In this document: piece by piece, positions 18,301 through 26,422 of the stretch
How the letters are laid out: every line of letters starts with the position of its first letter
How positions within the stretch are numbered: the first letter of the stretch is position 1
Source: QHXQ01 sp045807745
GTDB lineage: Bacteria > Acidobacteriota > Blastocatellia > Pyrinomonadales > Pyrinomonadaceae
Direction of reading: 5' to 3'
Assembly: GCA_045807745.1 (NCBI GenBank)
Contig: JBJMGT010000031.1
Location: 1-64,000 of the forward strand
DNA: 64,000 nt
Position numbers and translations under genes: made by a program
The notes under the pieces: model-generated
Database searches by the model: none
What the model saw: only the letters and a program-made list of their open reading frames with translations
What the model was told of the DNA's origin: nothing

Positions 18301-18462
18301 GGGCACGCCCGTCGCGCCCACCGTGCGCCCGCCGCGAAACGGCCCGATCATCCGCCAACGCATGTTCTGATATAGACTTGGATCGAACTGCTGCGCAGCG
18401 ACGGCCACCGTCAGCATAAACACCATGTTGAGAACACACGCGGTTAATTTGAGTTTACGCAC
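15310..18462 (-). CDS. secreted VPS10/BNR beta-propeller protein, copy 1
   Basis: 1050 residues from a GTG start at 18462, chosen because AGGAAGGTG lies just upstream and a signal peptide (about 1-25, ending VAVAAQQ) follows; the upstream in-frame Met lies inside a repeat element. Many BNR/Asp-box motifs (STDGGRTW, STDGGQTW, SDDAGDSW, STDGGKTW) run from about residue 60 to 680, forming large sortilin/VPS10-like propellers. The C-terminal ~350 residues contain a FlgD/Ig-like strand-rich part and a short coiled coil (about 930-960). This large family is frequent in Acidobacteriota and Bacteroidota and is often labelled glycosyl hydrolase, but no catalytic residues can be assigned. Probably an exported binding protein. 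Confidence 0.85.
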   Translation of the reverse strand: MRKLKLTACVLNMVFMLTVAVAAQQFDPSLYQNMRWRMIGPFRGGRTVGATGVPGRPGVFYIGVNNGGVWRTNDYGRMWTPIFDDQPTGSIGALAVAPSNPDIIYVGSGEGLQRPDLSTGDGIYKSTDGGRTWTHLGLRDGQQIGAIIVDPHDPNRLLVAVLGHPYGANEERGVYRSTDGGQTWEKVLYKDENTGAIALAFDPHDAKTIYADMWAARQGPWENGSWQGPGSGLFKSTDGGTTWKQLTKGLPTFEQGLGRIGFGIAPSDPKRIYALVDAPQLGGVYRSDDAGDSWERVSTDRRPWSRGSDFADIKVDPKNKDIAYSANVATYRSTDGGKTWIAWRGAPGGDDYHTTWINPDDPQTILLASDQGAIITVNGGETWSSWYNQPTAQFYHVITDNQYPYWVYGGQQESGSVGTASRGDNGAITFRDWRTVGLEEYGYAAPDPLNPNFIYGGKLTRFDKTTGQVQQVAPEAVRSGKYRFLRTAPVIFSPADPHVLYYAGNVVFKTANGGMSWEIISPDLSREQPEVPASIGVYRTPEMAKMARRGVIYTLAPSPKDINMIWAGTDDGLIHVTRDGGKTWTNVTPPDVTAWSKVSIMDAGHFDTATAYAAVNRIRLDDQRPHIYRTHDGGKTWTEIVRGLPNDPINVVREDPQRKGLLFAGSERAVYVSFNDGDDWQSLRLNMAPSSVRDLVIHDDDIVVGTHGRSFWILDDITPLRQLDAQMATTDAFLFRPQLATRVRRNVNTDTPLPPDEPAGQNPPDGAIIDYYLKRDATGPVTLEILDAAGKVVRRFASTDQPEPLDPQDYAVPAYWFRPPRILSARAGMQRFVWGLHYPRPLAERYDFPISAIYHDTPRTPQGPLVQPGQYTVKLTVNGRSYTQPLAVRIDPRVKTPLASLRQQFALSMRAYEGMNQAFEALTSLRKLREQVKDLRAKVETGAMSEPLAQFDSKLLTLEGAGGGPGRTGTDAPSLTRLNGDWNTLLDMLQEGDFAPTTQAVRTADELQTKHTKALAVWADLKSKDLGALNDQLRRAGLTALTLADNAPRP

Positions 18463-18482
18463 TTCAGTTTCACCTTCCTGCT

Positions 18483-18619
18483 GGGAGCGCGGGCATCTTG
18501 CCCGCCAAGCGTGCGTGAGCACGCTGACAACGATTCGTTTTTATGCAAGCTTGAATGCGGCTCGTCTCGTCGTTCGCGCTGGCGCGCTCAAGGCGGGCAG
18601 GGATGCCCGCGCTCCCGGC
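18483..18619 (+). repeat. palindromic interspersed element, copy A
   Basis: About 137 bp bounded by a 15-bp perfect terminal inverted repeat (18483-18497 with 18602-18616; GGGAGCGCGGGCATC). It sits between the stop of the second VPS10 gene's transcript side and the start of the first. It matches the reverse complement of 21942-22083, including the inner CAAGCTTGAA and GCGCTCAAGGCGGG words. Confidence 0.85.
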
Positions 18620-18632
18620 GCGCCGGCCTTTG

Positions 18633-21600
18633 TTACGGCTTTGGCATTTCAATCGGCTTGCCGAGCATCAGCGTCGGTGCGTCGAGGCGGCGCAATTGTT
18701 CGTTCAACTGCGGCACGGTCTTGCTCAAATAGTTGTTCACCTCGGCGAGCTTCTGTGTGAACTCGGTCTGCACGTGGTTGAACTCTTCGCGCATGGCGGC
18801 CGTGGGCGCGCCGTTCGTGTCGTCAATCGTGAAGAAGAGACCGCCGATGTGTTCGATGAGCTGCGCTTTGCCGTTGTTGAGACCGAGACCGCCGCCCGCT
18901 TCAGGTTGCGCCAGCTTGTTCTGCAACGCCTCGACCTGCTTCTTCTGCTCCGCCAACTTATCGCTCAACTCCTTCGGCACGTCGGTCAGACGCTCTTTCA
19001 CCGTCTTCTCGATGAAATCAAGCTGCCCCTTCAGACTGTCGAGCGTGCGCAAGGCGGTGTTGGTCGTTGATTGCATGTCGCGCAGTTTGATCTGCATGTC
19101 GAGTTGCGTTTGCAGGTCGGCCTCCGGGACGGAGATGGTCGGGTCGAGGCGCACTTCAAAACGCTTCTCATAGGTTTTATCGCCGACGAAGAGCTTAGCG
19201 GTGTAAGTGCCGGGCAGCACTTGCGGCCCGCGCGGGCCGCCGGTGAAGGGCACTTCTTCTTCGGTCGGCGGTCGGCGCACCTGCGGCCCGCCGTAGCGCA
19301 AGTTCCAAGAGACGCGATTCAAGCCCTGCTCCTTCGCGATGTTCTCCAGCTCCGCGATCAGCTTGCCCTTGTCGTCGAGAATCTGAAGCTTTGGTTTGAG
19401 CTTCGCATCCGGCTTAGTCTTCAGATAGTAACTGATGAGCACGCCGTAGGGCGGATTCGGGGCGGTGTAGGTCTTATCGCCCAGCCCGTAACGCGTGAAG
19501 CGCGACGTGAACCGCAAAGCGGGGCGCGGGTCGAAGAGCAGCACGTCGCTGCGCGCTGCTTCGGGCGTCAACTGCTGAACCGGCGTGGCGTCGTCGAGAA
19601 TCCAAAGCGCGCGCCCGTGCGTCGCGAGGATGATGTCGTTGTCGCGCGGATGGATAACGATGTCGTGGATGGCGACGTGCGGCAGGTTCTTCAACTCAAG
19701 CCGCGTCCAGTTGCCGCCGCCGTTGTACGAGATGAAGAGGCCAAGCTCCGTGCCCGCATAAAGCACGCGCGGGTACTTCGGGTCTTCGCGCACGACCCAG
19801 ACGTAAGCGCTCGCGGGGAGATTATTGCTGATGCTCTGCCAAGAGCGCCCGCCGTCGGTTGATTTATAAATGTACGGGCGCAGGTCGTCGAGCATGTGCC
19901 GGTCGAACGCGACGTAAACCAAGTTTGGCTCGACGCGCGACGGCTCGATGTGCGAGACGGGCGAGTCGGCGGCGAGACCGGAGACGCTCTTCGTAATGTT
20001 CTTCCAATTCTGTCCGCCGTCAGTCGTGACTTGCAGATTGCCGTCGTCCGTCCCGGCCCATAACGTGCCCGCCTTCAACGGCGATTCGGCGAAGCTGATG
20101 ATGGTCGCGTAATACTCCGCGCCCGAGTTCTCGTTGGCGACGGGGCCGCCCGCAGACTTCTGCCGCTCCTTGTTGTTGTTCGAGAGATCAGGACTGATCG
20201 CCGTCCAAGACTTGCCGAAGTCCGTTGATTTAAAAACGACGTTGCCCGTCAGATAGACGGTGTTCTTGTCGTGCGGCGACTGAATGATCGGCGAACTCCA
20301 GTTGAAGCGATACTTCGCATCGGCGGCGGGGCCGCCGTCGTCGCCGAGGTAAGGCGCGACGAGTTGCTGTTCGCGCGTGCGCATGTCCGTGCGGACGATG
20401 TTGCCGCCCTGCGACTCGGTCAGGAAGAGATCAGGGTCGTCGGCATTGTTGATGGCGTAGAAGCCGTCGCCGAAAGAGATCATGCGCCAGTCGTCGTTCT
20501 GTATGCCGGCCGGCTCGCGCGTGCGCGAGGGACCGATCCAAGTACCGTTGTCCTGCAACCCGCCCATCACGTTGTAGAAGGGTAGATGATTGTCGGCCGT
20601 CACGGCGTAGAACTGTCCGACGGGGAGGTTCTGCATCGAGTCCCACGTCGCGCCTTGATCATAAGAGACGGCGACGCCGCCGTCCTGCCCTTGCCACATG
20701 CGGCGCGGGTCTTGCGGGTCGATCCAGAAGGCGTGATAGTCAATGTGCGTGCGCCCGCTGATGGGGCGAAACGAGCGCCCACCGTCAATCGAGAGGAAGA
20801 GGGTGGACGCGACCGCGTAGACGCGATTCTCATTCTGGGGATCGACGCGCACGCGCGTGTAGTAGAAACCGCGCGAGACGATTGACCCTTGCTTCGAGAC
20901 GTTGCGCCATGTCTCGCCCTTGTCGTCGGAGCGATAGAGCGTGCCCTCTTTCGCCTCAGTGATCGCATAGACGACGTTCGGGTTCGATGGCGCGACCGCC
21001 ACACCGATGCGCCCGATCATCTTCGGCAACCCTTCGGTCAACTTCTTCCACGTGCGCCCACCATCGAGCGAACGAAAGATGCCGCCCTTCTCGCTCCCGC
21101 TCACATGTGTCCAAGGCGTGCGCCGGAACTGCCACATCGCGGCGTAGACGATGTTTGGATTAACGGGGTCGAGCGCGAGGTCGGCGACGCCATGCTCCTG
21201 ATCTATGTAGAGCGTCTTCGTCCAAGTGCGCCCGCCGTCGGTCGTCATAAACACGCCGCGCTCTTCGTTCGGCCCGAAGGCGTGACCTAGTGCGCCGACG
21301 TAAACCACATCAGGGTTGCGCGGATTGACGACGATCTTCGAGATGAAGCGCGTCGCGCTGAGGCCCATGTGCTGCCAAGTGCGCCCGCCGTCGGTTGATC
21401 TATAGATGCCGTCGCCGAACGAGACCGAGTTGCGCACGTTCGACTCGCCCGTGCCGACCCACACCACTTCGGGGTTGCCCGGCTCAAGTGCGATGTCGCC
21501 CATCGAGATCGTGCCTTGTCGCTCGAAGATGGGCGACCAAGTCACGCCGCCGTTCGTCGTCTTCCACAAGCCGCCCGAAGCCGACGCGACGTAGACGAGA

Positions 21601-21845
21601 TCGGGATTACCGGGCACGCCTTCCACGTCCGCCACGCGCCCGCTCATGTAGGCGGGGCCGATGTTGCGCCACTCCAAACGCTCGAACGACTTCATCTCGA
21701 TGTCGCCCGTCTCCGGCGTATTAGCCGGCGCGGGACTAGGCGTCGGCGTCGGCTGTTGCGCCACGACAGCGCGCCCGCCGCTCATCATGACAATAGAGAA
21801 CAACGCCACGACCCATGCACACCGGAACTTATGCGCAAGCAGCAT
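18633..21845 (-). CDS. secreted VPS10/BNR beta-propeller protein, copy 2
   Basis: 1070 residues with a signal peptide (about 1-29, ending VVAQQ) and a Pro/Thr linker. BNR/Asp-box motifs recur (TTNGGVTW, STDGGRTW, TTDGGRTW, SLDGGRTW, STDFGKSW, TTDGGQNW) across about residues 60-730. The C-terminal region carries a strand-rich module and a long charged coiled coil (about 930-1000, KTVKERLTDVPKELSDK). It is a diverged tandem paralogue of the downstream gene: same architecture and similar length, but well separated in sequence. The ATG at 21845 has only a weak GGGGG site. Probably an exported binding or scaffold protein; hydrolase labels given to this family are not supported by visible catalytic residues. 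Confidence 0.85.
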   Translation of the reverse strand: MLLAHKFRCAWVVALFSIVMMSGGRAVVAQQPTPTPSPAPANTPETGDIEMKSFERLEWRNIGPAYMSGRVADVEGVPGNPDLVYVASASGGLWKTTNGGVTWSPIFERQGTISMGDIALEPGNPEVVWVGTGESNVRNSVSFGDGIYRSTDGGRTWQHMGLSATRFISKIVVNPRNPDVVYVGALGHAFGPNEERGVFMTTDGGRTWTKTLYIDQEHGVADLALDPVNPNIVYAAMWQFRRTPWTHVSGSEKGGIFRSLDGGRTWKKLTEGLPKMIGRIGVAVAPSNPNVVYAITEAKEGTLYRSDDKGETWRNVSKQGSIVSRGFYYTRVRVDPQNENRVYAVASTLFLSIDGGRSFRPISGRTHIDYHAFWIDPQDPRRMWQGQDGGVAVSYDQGATWDSMQNLPVGQFYAVTADNHLPFYNVMGGLQDNGTWIGPSRTREPAGIQNDDWRMISFGDGFYAINNADDPDLFLTESQGGNIVRTDMRTREQQLVAPYLGDDGGPAADAKYRFNWSSPIIQSPHDKNTVYLTGNVVFKSTDFGKSWTAISPDLSNNNKERQKSAGGPVANENSGAEYYATIISFAESPLKAGTLWAGTDDGNLQVTTDGGQNWKNITKSVSGLAADSPVSHIEPSRVEPNLVYVAFDRHMLDDLRPYIYKSTDGGRSWQSISNNLPASAYVWVVREDPKYPRVLYAGTELGLFISYNGGGNWTRLELKNLPHVAIHDIVIHPRDNDIILATHGRALWILDDATPVQQLTPEAARSDVLLFDPRPALRFTSRFTRYGLGDKTYTAPNPPYGVLISYYLKTKPDAKLKPKLQILDDKGKLIAELENIAKEQGLNRVSWNLRYGGPQVRRPPTEEEVPFTGGPRGPQVLPGTYTAKLFVGDKTYEKRFEVRLDPTISVPEADLQTQLDMQIKLRDMQSTTNTALRTLDSLKGQLDFIEKTVKERLTDVPKELSDKLAEQKKQVEALQNKLAQPEAGGGLGLNNGKAQLIEHIGGLFFTIDDTNGAPTAAMREEFNHVQTEFTQKLAEVNNYLSKTVPQLNEQLRRLDAPTLMLGKPIEMPKP

Positions 21846-21941
21846 CCGAGAGAACCCCCGACTTTTAAATTTAAGTAATGCGCGGAAGGGCAGAATAAAC
21901 CAACAACGGGCCGGCGTCTATCTTTTAAACATAGCCCGCAT

Positions 21942-22083
21942 GCCGGGAGCGCGGGCATCCCTGCCCGCCTTGAGCGCTGCAAGCGCGAATAAAGGCTGCG
22001 CTAAAGTTCAAGCTTGAAGTTAGCGAATCTTTCATAAGCGTGCGGGCGCACGCTTTGGCGGGCAAGATGCCCGCGCTCCCGGC
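21942..22083 (-). repeat. palindromic interspersed element, copy B
   Basis: About 142 bp with an 18-bp perfect terminal inverted repeat (21942-21959 with 22066-22083). It is an inverted, diverged copy of 18483-18619. It lies between the M64-type protease stop and the second VPS10 gene. Confidence 0.85.
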
Positions 22084-22120
22084 AGCAGGCGTGCCTGCTC
22101 ACGTCGTGTATATGTGGCTA

Positions 22121-23536
22121 CTAACGCCGCTTGCCTGCGCGTGGCTGCGCATAGAGCGCGATGATGCGTTCGATGGCGCGGCGGCAGACGGCGCAGAAGT
22201 GATCTGTGCGCGAGAACATGATGCAGTCGAGTTGCGGGCGATAGTAGCCGCGCGCCTCGTAGATCGCCCCCTCGAATGCGCCGACGCGCGTCGCGTATGG
22301 TTCGCGCGCAAACATCCCCTGCTCGTGTTTTAGCTCTTCGCGAAACAACGCTTCCATCTCCTGCTCGGGCCGTTTGTTTTTACGCAACTGCCCGCGCCGG
22401 CCTTGCACCTCGCGCGAGTATTTTTCAAACGCTTCCTTGTTCCAAGGCGTCGGGGCGGGCGTGTCGGGCGCGACCAAGTCTTTCCATTTCAATTGCGTCG
22501 GATCAAGGAGCGCCGTCGCGTTCGGCTCCCAAGGCTCGACGCGTGTGGTCGCGGGCGCATAAGCAACCGCAGAGGTGTAATACTCGTCGGCCAACCCCGC
22601 GAAGTGATGCCCAAACTCGTGGACGAAGACGTAGTTGGCAAACGCGTTATCGACCGCGACGGTGCTGTAGAGGTTGAAGATGCCGCCGCCGCCGTAGGTG
22701 CGATTGTTGGCGAGTATCTCGACGAACTCGTAAGGGGCGAACTCCGCCGTCCGGCGCAAGGCGGCGTTCGCGAAGGTTAGAATGTAGCGCTCCGAGCCGA
22801 ACGCATCGTAAGTCGCGCCGATGGGCGAGTCGCGATAGACGCCGGTCGAAGGGCGCGAGATGCCGGACTCGGCCGCCGGTGGACACAAGCCCCAGACGTT
22901 GAAATCGCGGCGATGCTCTTTGAAGGGCGAGGTCGCGAATAAAACTTCCGTGAGCCGCGCGGCGTCCCGGCGGAACTTGGGCAACTCTGCGGCCGTGTAG
23001 CCGTCACCCAAGAGCAACAGATCGACTTTAGTCGCCAGGTCACCGCTCCGTTGAATGGTGATGAGCGGCGCGGGCGCGGCGGGGTGCGACTTGTCAACGA
23101 ACATGTCTTTCGGATCGATGTTGGTCGTCCACACTTCGCGGAAGACGTTCTGCGCGTCGCGCTTCTTTAGCACGATGCGGACGGGTGCCGCAGGCGCGGG
23201 GAAGCGCAGCGACTCTTGAAAAGTGCGCAGGATGGTCTTGGCCTCGTCCGTCGTCTCCCACTCGCCATAGACGGAAGCGAAGCCGCGCGAGTACAACAAA
23301 CGGTCGCCTTTCTGTTCGCGCACCTCGAACAGATACTTGCCGAGATTGGTCTCGTCAATCAGCGCGCGCGGATTGCCCGGCCACGGCAGCGGCTCGATCT
23401 GGACGCGTTCGACGCTGAACATCTCCTGCGTCGCGTTGCCCGTGTGGTAGTAGTCCACACGCATCGTCTGCGTAGCGGCGGCAAGCAGCGGCAGTAGCAG
23501 CAGGAGCGCTAAGACGGCAAGCATTCTTTTCATCAT
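22121..23536 (-). CDS. secreted M64-type (IgA peptidase-like) metalloprotease
   Basis: About 471 residues from ATG 23536; a few Met codons lie close together and no strong ribosome site chooses among them. A signal peptide spans about residues 1-24. The first half carries beta-rich accessory sequence; the catalytic half includes VDLLLLGDGYTAAE and the zinc motif HEFGHHFAGLADEYY, the hallmark of peptidase family M64. A pair of Cys (CAVC) lies near the C-terminus. It should cleave proteins outside the cytoplasm. The gene is divergent from the RNB ribonuclease gene, about 100 nt away. Family assignment is firm, substrate unknown. Confidence 0.88.
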   Translation of the reverse strand: MMKRMLAVLALLLLLPLLAAATQTMRVDYYHTGNATQEMFSVERVQIEPLPWPGNPRALIDETNLGKYLFEVREQKGDRLLYSRGFASVYGEWETTDEAKTILRTFQESLRFPAPAAPVRIVLKKRDAQNVFREVWTTNIDPKDMFVDKSHPAAPAPLITIQRSGDLATKVDLLLLGDGYTAAELPKFRRDAARLTEVLFATSPFKEHRRDFNVWGLCPPAAESGISRPSTGVYRDSPIGATYDAFGSERYILTFANAALRRTAEFAPYEFVEILANNRTYGGGGIFNLYSTVAVDNAFANYVFVHEFGHHFAGLADEYYTSAVAYAPATTRVEPWEPNATALLDPTQLKWKDLVAPDTPAPTPWNKEAFEKYSREVQGRRGQLRKNKRPEQEMEALFREELKHEQGMFAREPYATRVGAFEGAIYEARGYYRPQLDCIMFSRTDHFCAVCRRAIERIIALYAQPRAGKRR

Positions 23537-23638
23537 GCGCCCGATTGTACTCGCAAGCCGCGTGCGCTTAAAAACACCGGCGCGCTTCGCCATCGGCCAG
23601 CGAGACAAGAGCGGGGACGCTGTTGTAAGGTTGCGCCC

Positions 23639-25102
23639 ATGCACAGACAGCACACGCCCGACCTACATGCGATAGCGCGACAGGCTCTGCTCGACGCTGG
23701 CTTCGATCCGGATTTTCCGCCCGCCGTGGCGCACGAGTTGGCGGCCGTCAACCGTCAGCCCTTGCCCAACGATGGTTCAGTCCGCGACATGCGCGCGGTG
23801 TTGTGGTCGTCCATTGATAACAGCGAATCGCGCGATCTTGATCAGGTTGAATACGCAGAGCAGTTGCCGAACGGCGACATACGCATCCTCGTCGGCATCG
23901 CAGAAGTAGATGAGTTCGTCCACAAAGGCTTGGCTATCGATAGCCATGCGCGCGCCAATACCGTCTCGGTCTACACGCCCGGTCAGGTCTTTCCGATGCT
24001 GCCCGAACAACTCTCGACCGACGCGACCTCTCTGTTGGAGGGCGACGACAAACTCGCGGTCGTGATCGATCTCGTCGTCAACGCGGACGGCGCGGTCGTC
24101 GGGTCGGAGGTCTATCGCGCGCTCATACGCAATCAAGCGCAGTTGGTTTACGAGCCGGTCGGCGCTTGGCTGGAAGGGCGCGCAGCCATGCCGCCGAAGA
24201 TCGCACAGGTGGCCGGGCTGGAGGCGCAACTTAGATTACAGGCCGAGGCGACCACGCGTCTGGCCGCGCTGCGGCGGCGCAACGGCGCGCTAAGTCTTGA
24301 GATCAATCAGCCTGCGCCTGTCGTCGCGGACGGCCGGATCGTTGACTTGGCGGCGCAGGAGCACAACCGCGCGCGTGACATCATCGAGAGTTTTATGATC
24401 GCGGCAAACACGGCGATGGCCGAGTTGCTCGAAACCAAGGGCGTGCCGTCGCTGCGCCGCGTTGTGCACAAGCCGAAGCAGTGGGCGCGCATCGGCGAGA
24501 TCGCGGAAAGTTTAGGCGAGCATCTGCCGGTTGAGCCGGACGCGCGCGCGCTCGCCGATTTTATGGCGCGCCGCAAGACGGCCGACCCGGCGCATTATCA
24601 TGAGCTGTCGCTTGCTGTGTTGAAGTTGTTGGGTGCGGGCGAGTATATGGTCGAAGCGCCGGGCGTGGAGCAGGAGGGGCACTTCGGGCTGGGCGTCGGC
24701 GACTACACGCATTCGACCGCGCCGAATCGCCGCTACCCCGATCTCGTCACACAGCGTTGTCTCAAATCCGTGATCGCATCCGCCGCGCCGCCTTACACGA
24801 CCGACGAACTCTACGACTTGGCCGCACACTGCAATCAGATGGAGAGCGCGGCGCGGAAGGTCGAGCGGCGCATGCGCAAGGTGGCGGCCGCTGCGCTCTT
24901 GGCCGACCGTGTGGGCGAAGTCTTTACGGGCATCGTCACGGGCGTGACGGAGCATGGCACATTTGCGCGTCTACTCAAGCCGCCGGCCGACGGGCGCGTG
25001 GTGCGGGGCGAGCACGGCTTACAAGTTGGAGACCGCGTGCGCGTGCGTCTACTGGCGACGAACATTGAACGCGGCTTCATCGACTTCGAGCGCGTGCCTT
25101 AA
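23639..25102 (+). CDS. RNB-domain (RNase II/R-type) exoribonuclease, short form
   Basis: 487 residues, much shorter than RNase II or R. There are no N-terminal cold-shock domains; the RNB domain starts almost at once. The metal-binding cluster reads SSIDNSESRDLDQVEYAE (about residues 57-74), giving three of the four Asp; the fourth Asp position is Gln. The downstream RNB signature HSTAPNRRYPDLVTQR is intact (about 361-376), and a C-terminal S1-like RNA-binding stretch (GIVTGVTEHGTFARLL) follows. Likely a 3'-to-5' RNase acting on RNA ends. AAGG precedes ATG 23639. It lies upstream of, and close to, the dienelactone hydrolase fusion. Confidence 0.85.
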   Translation: MHRQHTPDLHAIARQALLDAGFDPDFPPAVAHELAAVNRQPLPNDGSVRDMRAVLWSSIDNSESRDLDQVEYAEQLPNGDIRILVGIAEVDEFVHKGLAIDSHARANTVSVYTPGQVFPMLPEQLSTDATSLLEGDDKLAVVIDLVVNADGAVVGSEVYRALIRNQAQLVYEPVGAWLEGRAAMPPKIAQVAGLEAQLRLQAEATTRLAALRRRNGALSLEINQPAPVVADGRIVDLAAQEHNRARDIIESFMIAANTAMAELLETKGVPSLRRVVHKPKQWARIGEIAESLGEHLPVEPDARALADFMARRKTADPAHYHELSLAVLKLLGAGEYMVEAPGVEQEGHFGLGVGDYTHSTAPNRRYPDLVTQRCLKSVIASAAPPYTTDELYDLAAHCNQMESAARKVERRMRKVAAAALLADRVGEVFTGIVTGVTEHGTFARLLKPPADGRVVRGEHGLQVGDRVRVRLLATNIERGFIDFERVP

Positions 25103-25174
25103 ATCGTTTGAAGGGATGAGCCGCACTACGATAGTATGCCGCCCGACTTTGATTTGCTCTGCCCCATCATTTAA

Positions 25175-26422
25175 ATGCACAACATGATTACGATCACTTC
25201 ATCCGACGGCGGCGAGTTCGCGGCGTATCTGGCGCAGCCCGCCAGCGGGCACGGCCCTGGCCTCGTGCTCTTGCAGGAAATCTTCGGCATCAATCAGGTC
25301 ATGCGCGCCAGCGCCGACTGGTATGCCGCGCGCGGGTTCGTCGTCGTCTGCCCCGACCTGTTCTGGCGACAAGCGCCGGGCGTGGAGTTGACCGACCAGA
25401 CAGACGCCGACTGGCAACGCGCGTTCGCGCTCTATCAAGGACTTGACGAGGCGCAGGCCGTTGCGGACGCGGCGGCGGCGCTGGCTACCTTGCGCGCACA
25501 CCCGGCTTGCAATGGTAAAGTCGGCGCGGTTGGTTTCTGTCTCGGCGGCAAACTCGCATACCTGCTGGCGGTGCGGGCCAATCCTGATTGTGCGGTCGGC
25601 TACTACGGTGTCGGGATTGAAAACGCGCTCGCCGAAGCGACGAACCTGCGCAGCCCGCTCATGTTGCACATCGCGGGCAACGATCAATTCTGCCCACCGG
25701 CGGCGCGTGCGAAAATTCGGCAGGCGCTCGGCGCGAATCCGCTCGTCACGCTCCACGATTACCCGGAACAGGATCACGCTTTCGCCCGCGTCGGCGGCGC
25801 ACACTACGACGCGCAGGCGGCGGAGTTGGCGAACCTGCGCACGGTGGAGTTCTTCGTCCGGCATCTCATCGCGCCGGCTGCTATGGCCGCGCCCGCGAAC
25901 CTGTCCGAGTTGTGGGATGAGCACGTCAAGTACGAGTTTGCCACGCGCGATACCGAAGATACTTTGCGGACGATGGTGGCGGACGCTTACGTCAACCACG
26001 TGCCCGTGCTAACGGGGGGCGTCGGGCAAGCTGAACTGCGCGAGTTCTACTCCAAGCGCTTCATTCCGCAGATGCCGCCGGACACAAATATGACGCCCGT
26101 CTCGCGCACGGTCGGCACTGACCGCGTGGTGGACGAGATGGTCTTCGAGTTCACGCACACGATCACAATGGACTGGATGCTGCCGGGCGTCGCGCCGACA
26201 AACAAGCACGTCCGTGTGCCGCTCGTCGTCATCGTACACTTCCGCGCGGGGCGGCTCGCGCACGAGCATATCTACTGGGATCAGGCCTCCGTGCTGGTGC
26301 AGCTCGGCCTGCTCGATAGCGAGCGCCTGCCTGTGGTTGGGGCTGAGAGTGCGGCGAAAGTGCTCGACCCGACCTTATCCGCGAATCGTCTGATCGCACG
26401 GGCTGACGATGGCCGCCAATAA
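25175..26422 (+). CDS. dienelactone hydrolase fused to a SnoaL-like domain
   Basis: 415 residues. Residues 1-230 are a dienelactone-hydrolase-family alpha/beta hydrolase with the full family set: Glu35 (LQEIFG), Cys122 in GFCLGGK, Asp170 in GNDQFCP and His201 in EQDHAF, matching the spacing of the classic Cys-Asp-His triad. Residues about 240-400 form a SnoaL/NTF2-like domain (DTEDTLRTMVADAY, HFRAGRLAHEHIYWDQ). DLH enzymes hydrolyse lactones or related esters; the extra domain may bind or isomerise the product, which is inference. No strong ribosome site is seen; the residue spacing supports ATG 25175. Its end overlaps the permease gene by 14 nt, indicating co-transcription. Confidence 0.88.
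   Translation: MHNMITITSSDGGEFAAYLAQPASGHGPGLVLLQEIFGINQVMRASADWYAARGFVVVCPDLFWRQAPGVELTDQTDADWQRAFALYQGLDEAQAVADAAAALATLRAHPACNGKVGAVGFCLGGKLAYLLAVRANPDCAVGYYGVGIENALAEATNLRSPLMLHIAGNDQFCPPAARAKIRQALGANPLVTLHDYPEQDHAFARVGGAHYDAQAAELANLRTVEFFVRHLIAPAAMAAPANLSELWDEHVKYEFATRDTEDTLRTMVADAYVNHVPVLTGGVGQAELREFYSKRFIPQMPPDTNMTPVSRTVGTDRVVDEMVFEFTHTITMDWMLPGVAPTNKHVRVPLVVIVHFRAGRLAHEHIYWDQASVLVQLGLLDSERLPVVGAESAAKVLDPTLSANRLIARADDGRQ

Noticed and set aside
18470..18652. Small ORF over the palindromic element (AGKMPALPAGR-type peptide)
   Set aside because: Such peptides result from translating the repeat; there is no ribosome site.
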